Assembly: GCA_035493895.1 (NCBI GenBank)
Contig: DATJHM010000087.1
Location: 1 to 7,457, forward strand
Direction of reading: 5' to 3'
Length of the DNA: 7,457 bases
Source: DATJHM01 sp035493895
GTDB lineage: Bacteria > Chloroflexota > Ktedonobacteria > Ktedonobacterales > Ktedonobacteraceae
In this document: one piece after another, positions 5,877 to 7,457 of the stretch
Layout: each line of letters opens with the position of its first letter
How positions within the stretch are numbered: position 1 is the stretch's first letter
Notes under the pieces: generated by a model
Database searches by the model: none
What the model was told of the DNA's origin: nothing
The model's input: the letters and a program-made list of their open reading frames with translations, nothing else
Made by a program: the position numbers and the translations under genes

Positions 5877-5972
5877 ATGAAAGATACCATTGGCGCTGTT
5901 TTTCACACATCCAGACCAGACGTACCAGGCTTTGCTCACAACAGTTGGCAGCGTCTGGTCGTTTTTTTATAG
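5877..5972 (+). CDS. Possible 31-residue ORF spanning a terminator
   Basis: Eleven bases after the HMA stop codon, AGGAG (5868-5872) and a 4-base spacer lead into ATG AAA, opening 31 codons that end at TAG 5970-5972. The peptide begins MKDTIGAVFH and ends WQRLVVFL, and I recognise nothing in it. Its last two thirds are encoded by the terminator stem, loop and T-run (5914-5968). A ribosome translating it would melt or cover the hairpin, which is the logic of a leader peptide or attenuator ahead of the CDF gene. It may equally be a chance ORF after a fortuitous Shine-Dalgarno. Confidence 0.3.
   Translation: MKDTIGAVFHTSRPDVPGFAHNSWQRLVVFL
5914..5968 (+). terminator. Rho-independent terminator after the HMA gene
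   Basis: GACCAGACG (5914-5922) pairs perfectly with CGTCTGGTC (5952-5960), followed at once by G and seven Ts (5962-5968). The 29-base loop is longer than usual. The T-run is on the plus strand only, so it ends the HMA transcript and separates it from the CDF gene, which has its own promoter 60 bp on. Confidence 0.75.
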
Positions 5973-5996
5973 GCTAAAACTTCTCTCTTTCACAAC

Positions 5997-6028
5997 ATAA
6001 ATACTTGTTTTTAAGTAGAAGTATAAAT
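5997..6028. promoter_or_regulatory. Imperfect dyad just upstream of the CDF promoter
   Basis: ATAAATACTT (5997-6006) and AAGTATAAAT (6019-6028) match as inverted repeats at 8 of 10 positions, with a 12-base spacer, and touch the -35 hexamer. The A/T-rich arms and spacing could suit a metal-responsive regulator, but I cannot assign a family. A competing pairing, TACTT with AAGTA at 6013-6017, exists in the same stretch. Confidence 0.3.
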
Positions 6029-6056
6029 TGACTTTAGATGCGATAAGCAATATAAT
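6028..6056 (+). promoter_or_regulatory. Near-consensus sigma70 promoter for the CDF gene
   Basis: TTGACT (6028-6033), a 17-base spacer and TATAAT (6051-6056) match the consensus at 11 of 12 positions with ideal spacing. The transcript would start near 6063 and carry a leader of about 107 bases, in which I see no recognisable riboswitch. Confidence 0.8.
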
Positions 6057-6169
6057 AGAGATGATATCGCGAACTATGCATCGGTGAAGGTGTATAGAGC
6101 GAAAATCTGCGCTTGAAAGTTCTCTCATTCTTTCGTGCTGTGAAAAAACGCGTGTGAGGAGCATCTCTG

Positions 6170-7108
6170 ATGCAGCATTCTGGACGCTTTTATATATTGC
6201 TTTCAATTGTCGCAGCGCTGGTTACCATGGCGTTGAAATTCGGCGGCTATTTCCTGACCGGCTCAGTTGGGCTGTTCTCCGATGCGGCAGAATCCATTGT
6301 GAACCTGGTTGCGGCCCTCGTGGGGCTCTGGGCGTTGACATTAGCGGCACGTCCGGCGGATGAAGACCACGCCTATGGCCATACCAAATCAGAATACTTC
6401 TCCAGTGGAGTTGAAGGGGCGCTTATCCTGGTTGCCGCTCTCGTCATTATAGTAGAATCAATTCCACGTCTACTTCATCCTCAGCCCCTGGAGCATGTAG
6501 ATTTAGGACTGGCACTCTCAGTAACCGGGGCGATGATCAATGGTGTGCTGGCCTGGTTTATGTTGCGTGCGGGCAAACAGAGACGCTCGATCACCTTGCA
6601 GGCAGATGCGCGCCATCTCTTCACCGACGTCTGGACGACCGTGGGCGTATTGATCGGCGTGCTTCTGGTTGCGCTGACCGGTTGGCTGATCCTCGATCCA
6701 ATCATTGCCCTGCTTGTCGCGCTCAACATCGTCTGGACAGGCATCCGCTTGCTGCGTGAAACCGGGCTTGGCCTGCTGGATACCGCCCTGCCAGCCGAGG
6801 ATTTGCGTAGAATTCATGAGGTTCTTGAGCACTATCAGGAACAGGGCATTGCCTTTCATGCAATTCGGACCCGCACGGCCGGGACACGCCGTTTCGTTTC
6901 ATTTCATGTGCTGGTTCCCGGAGAATGGAGCGTGCGGCAGGGGCACGCAATATGTGATGAGATTGAGCTGGAGATGCGCCAGGCCCTGCCAGACACCACC
7001 GTGTTTACCCATTTAGAGCCACGTGAAGATCCCACCTCTTTTGTCGATCAAGAGCTTGATCGAACACCACTCACGGATACATTGATGGGGCATGCGAACC
7101 ATTTTTAG
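6170..7108 (+). CDS. Cation diffusion facilitator (CDF) metal transporter
   Basis: This 312-residue inner-membrane antiporter of the CDF family exports divalent metals (Zn, Fe, Mn, Co, Ni or Cd) in exchange for protons. Six membrane segments are visible: about 8-29, 32-59, 80-98, 110-133, 150-171 and 173-195. A cytoplasmic domain follows from about 205. TM5 has the classic HxxxD as His149/Asp153. At the matching TM2 place, SDAAESIVN, the residues are Glu41 and Asn45 rather than His/Asp plus Asp. The loop RPADEDHAYGHTKSEYFSS (61-79) and GLLDTALP (201-208) are typical. His246, His259 and His281 (FTHLEP) lie in the C-terminal domain, where YiiP-type proteins bind regulatory metal. TGAGGAG ends 8 bases before the ATG. 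Gene length is normal for the family. Metal choice cannot be fixed from the sequence. Confidence 0.94.
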   Translation: MQHSGRFYILLSIVAALVTMALKFGGYFLTGSVGLFSDAAESIVNLVAALVGLWALTLAARPADEDHAYGHTKSEYFSSGVEGALILVAALVIIVESIPRLLHPQPLEHVDLGLALSVTGAMINGVLAWFMLRAGKQRRSITLQADARHLFTDVWTTVGVLIGVLLVALTGWLILDPIIALLVALNIVWTGIRLLRETGLGLLDTALPAEDLRRIHEVLEHYQEQGIAFHAIRTRTAGTRRFVSFHVLVPGEWSVRQGHAICDEIELEMRQALPDTTVFTHLEPREDPTSFVDQELDRTPLTDTLMGHANHF

Positions 7109-7114
7109 GGATGA

Positions 7115-7217
7115 GATGGCCGGGGGGGGACGTGGATCGGCATAAAGCCCGATCCCTACCTCTGCGTTAGGGCGCGATGGCCGGGGGGGTGGACGCCATG
7201 GCGAATGGCGTCCCTAC
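7115..7217. repeat. Two units of a G-run plus hairpin repeat
   Basis: Each unit starts with GATGGCC and a run of 8 or 7 Gs (7122-7129 and 7183-7189), then a hairpin ending in TCCCTAC. The unit starts are 61 bp apart (7115 and 7176). The hairpins differ in sequence: GGATCGG/CCGATCC (7134-7155) in the first, GGACGCCAT/ATGGCGTCC (7191-7213) in the second. So the flanks are conserved while the stems changed with compensating bases. It begins six bases after the CDF stop codon and may help end that transcript, though there is no T-run. Confidence 0.75.
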
Positions 7218-7312
7218 GATGACGGTCAAAAAAGGGTGTAATGGCGTTTTGCAGAGTGTTACAGGCGATGATGGCAAAAGGATGTAATGACGGTTGATAG
7301 AGTATTACGGGA
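7218..7312. repeat. Imperfect tandem duplication of about 47 bp
   Basis: Units 7218-7266 and 7267-7312 share GATG-xx-GG, AAAA, GG-x-TGTAATG-x-CG, AGAGT-x-TTAC and GG in the same order, with small length differences. I find no coding frame that uses them. It is distinct from the G-run repeat just to its left. Confidence 0.6.
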
Positions 7313-7320
7313 ATGCAGAG

Positions 7321-7457
7321 TCAGGCGGGGACTTTTCCCCAGGCGGTTAACATATAATACAGGCTGCGTAGCGTTGGGGATTGGTTGCCTTCCATAAAGC
7401 GTTGATAGAGTTGATCGGCAGCTTCCTGAGTAATCATGCCGAGTCTGATCAAATATG
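7321..7457 (-). CDS. C-terminal end of an unrecognised gene (partial)
   Basis: A minus-strand frame is open from the right edge to TGA at 7321-7323, giving the last 44 residues of a protein. It contains LGMITQEAADQLYQRFMEGN and then LRSLYYMLTAWGKVPA. The amphipathic, helix-like composition with few rare residues looks like real coding sequence. The gene points toward the CDF gene and stops 212 bp from it, leaving the two repeat families between convergent genes. I do not recognise the family. The start lies outside the window. Confidence 0.6.
   Translation of the reverse strand, partial: YLIRLGMITQEAADQLYQRFMEGNQSPTLRSLYYMLTAWGKVPA

Noticed and set aside
6063..6169. Metal riboswitch in the CDF leader
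   Set aside because: I could not find a conserved riboswitch core or a strong nested stem in these 107 bases.
7328..7343. GGGG-aaaagt-CCCC style hairpin as a terminator for the right-edge gene
   Set aside because: It lies inside the coding sequence just before the stop codon, has only a 4-bp stem and no T-run.

Overview
The window looks like chromosomal DNA of moderate GC content from a free-living, metabolically versatile bacterium. The closest fit I can suggest is a member of the Chloroflexota, class Ktedonobacteria. That rests on recalled resemblance of the many short hairpin-bearing repeats and of the protein style; no phylogenetic marker is present, so the assignment is tentative.

Left part (1-2310). 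A family of short repeats built on the core GCAGACAAGC opens the window: an inverted copy at 1-27 and a 58-bp tandem array at 167-303. Next comes a minus-strand membrane acyltransferase of the acyltransferase-3 (OafA-like) family (315-1679). The following 631 bp carry no intact gene. They hold a bulged hairpin, another copy of the GCAGACAAGC repeat joined directly to what reads like a decayed, startless gene fragment, and a second hairpin.

Middle part (2311-5264). Three minus-strand genes lie in a row. In transcription order they are a two-module VOC dioxygenase of the CatE type (4389-5264), an AraC-family regulator (start corrected to 4286) and a luciferase-like LLM flavin- or F420-dependent oxidoreductase (2311-3174). 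A perfect 11-bp inverted pair of the repeat sits between the dioxygenase and the regulator. The layout is compatible with a small oxidative or catabolic locus under its own regulator, but nothing in the sequence shows the substrate.

Right part (5265-7320). This is a plus-strand metal-homeostasis segment. A sigma70-type promoter with a CsoR-like G/C-rich operator drives a CopZ-like HMA metallochaperone (5608-5865). It is followed by a possible 31-codon ORF that runs through a rho-independent terminator. A separate, near-consensus promoter (6028-6056) precedes a cation diffusion facilitator (CDF) transporter (6170-7108). The CDF protein has Glu and Asn where most family members have the first pair of transport-site ligands.

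Right edge (7109-7457). Two unrelated repeat families fill the gap after the CDF gene, and the C-terminal 44 codons of an unrecognised minus-strand gene run off the window. I see no clearly new multi-gene system. The most interesting points are the repeat family and its junction with a gene remnant, the small ORF inside a terminator, the separately promoted HMA/CDF pair, and the altered CDF metal site.
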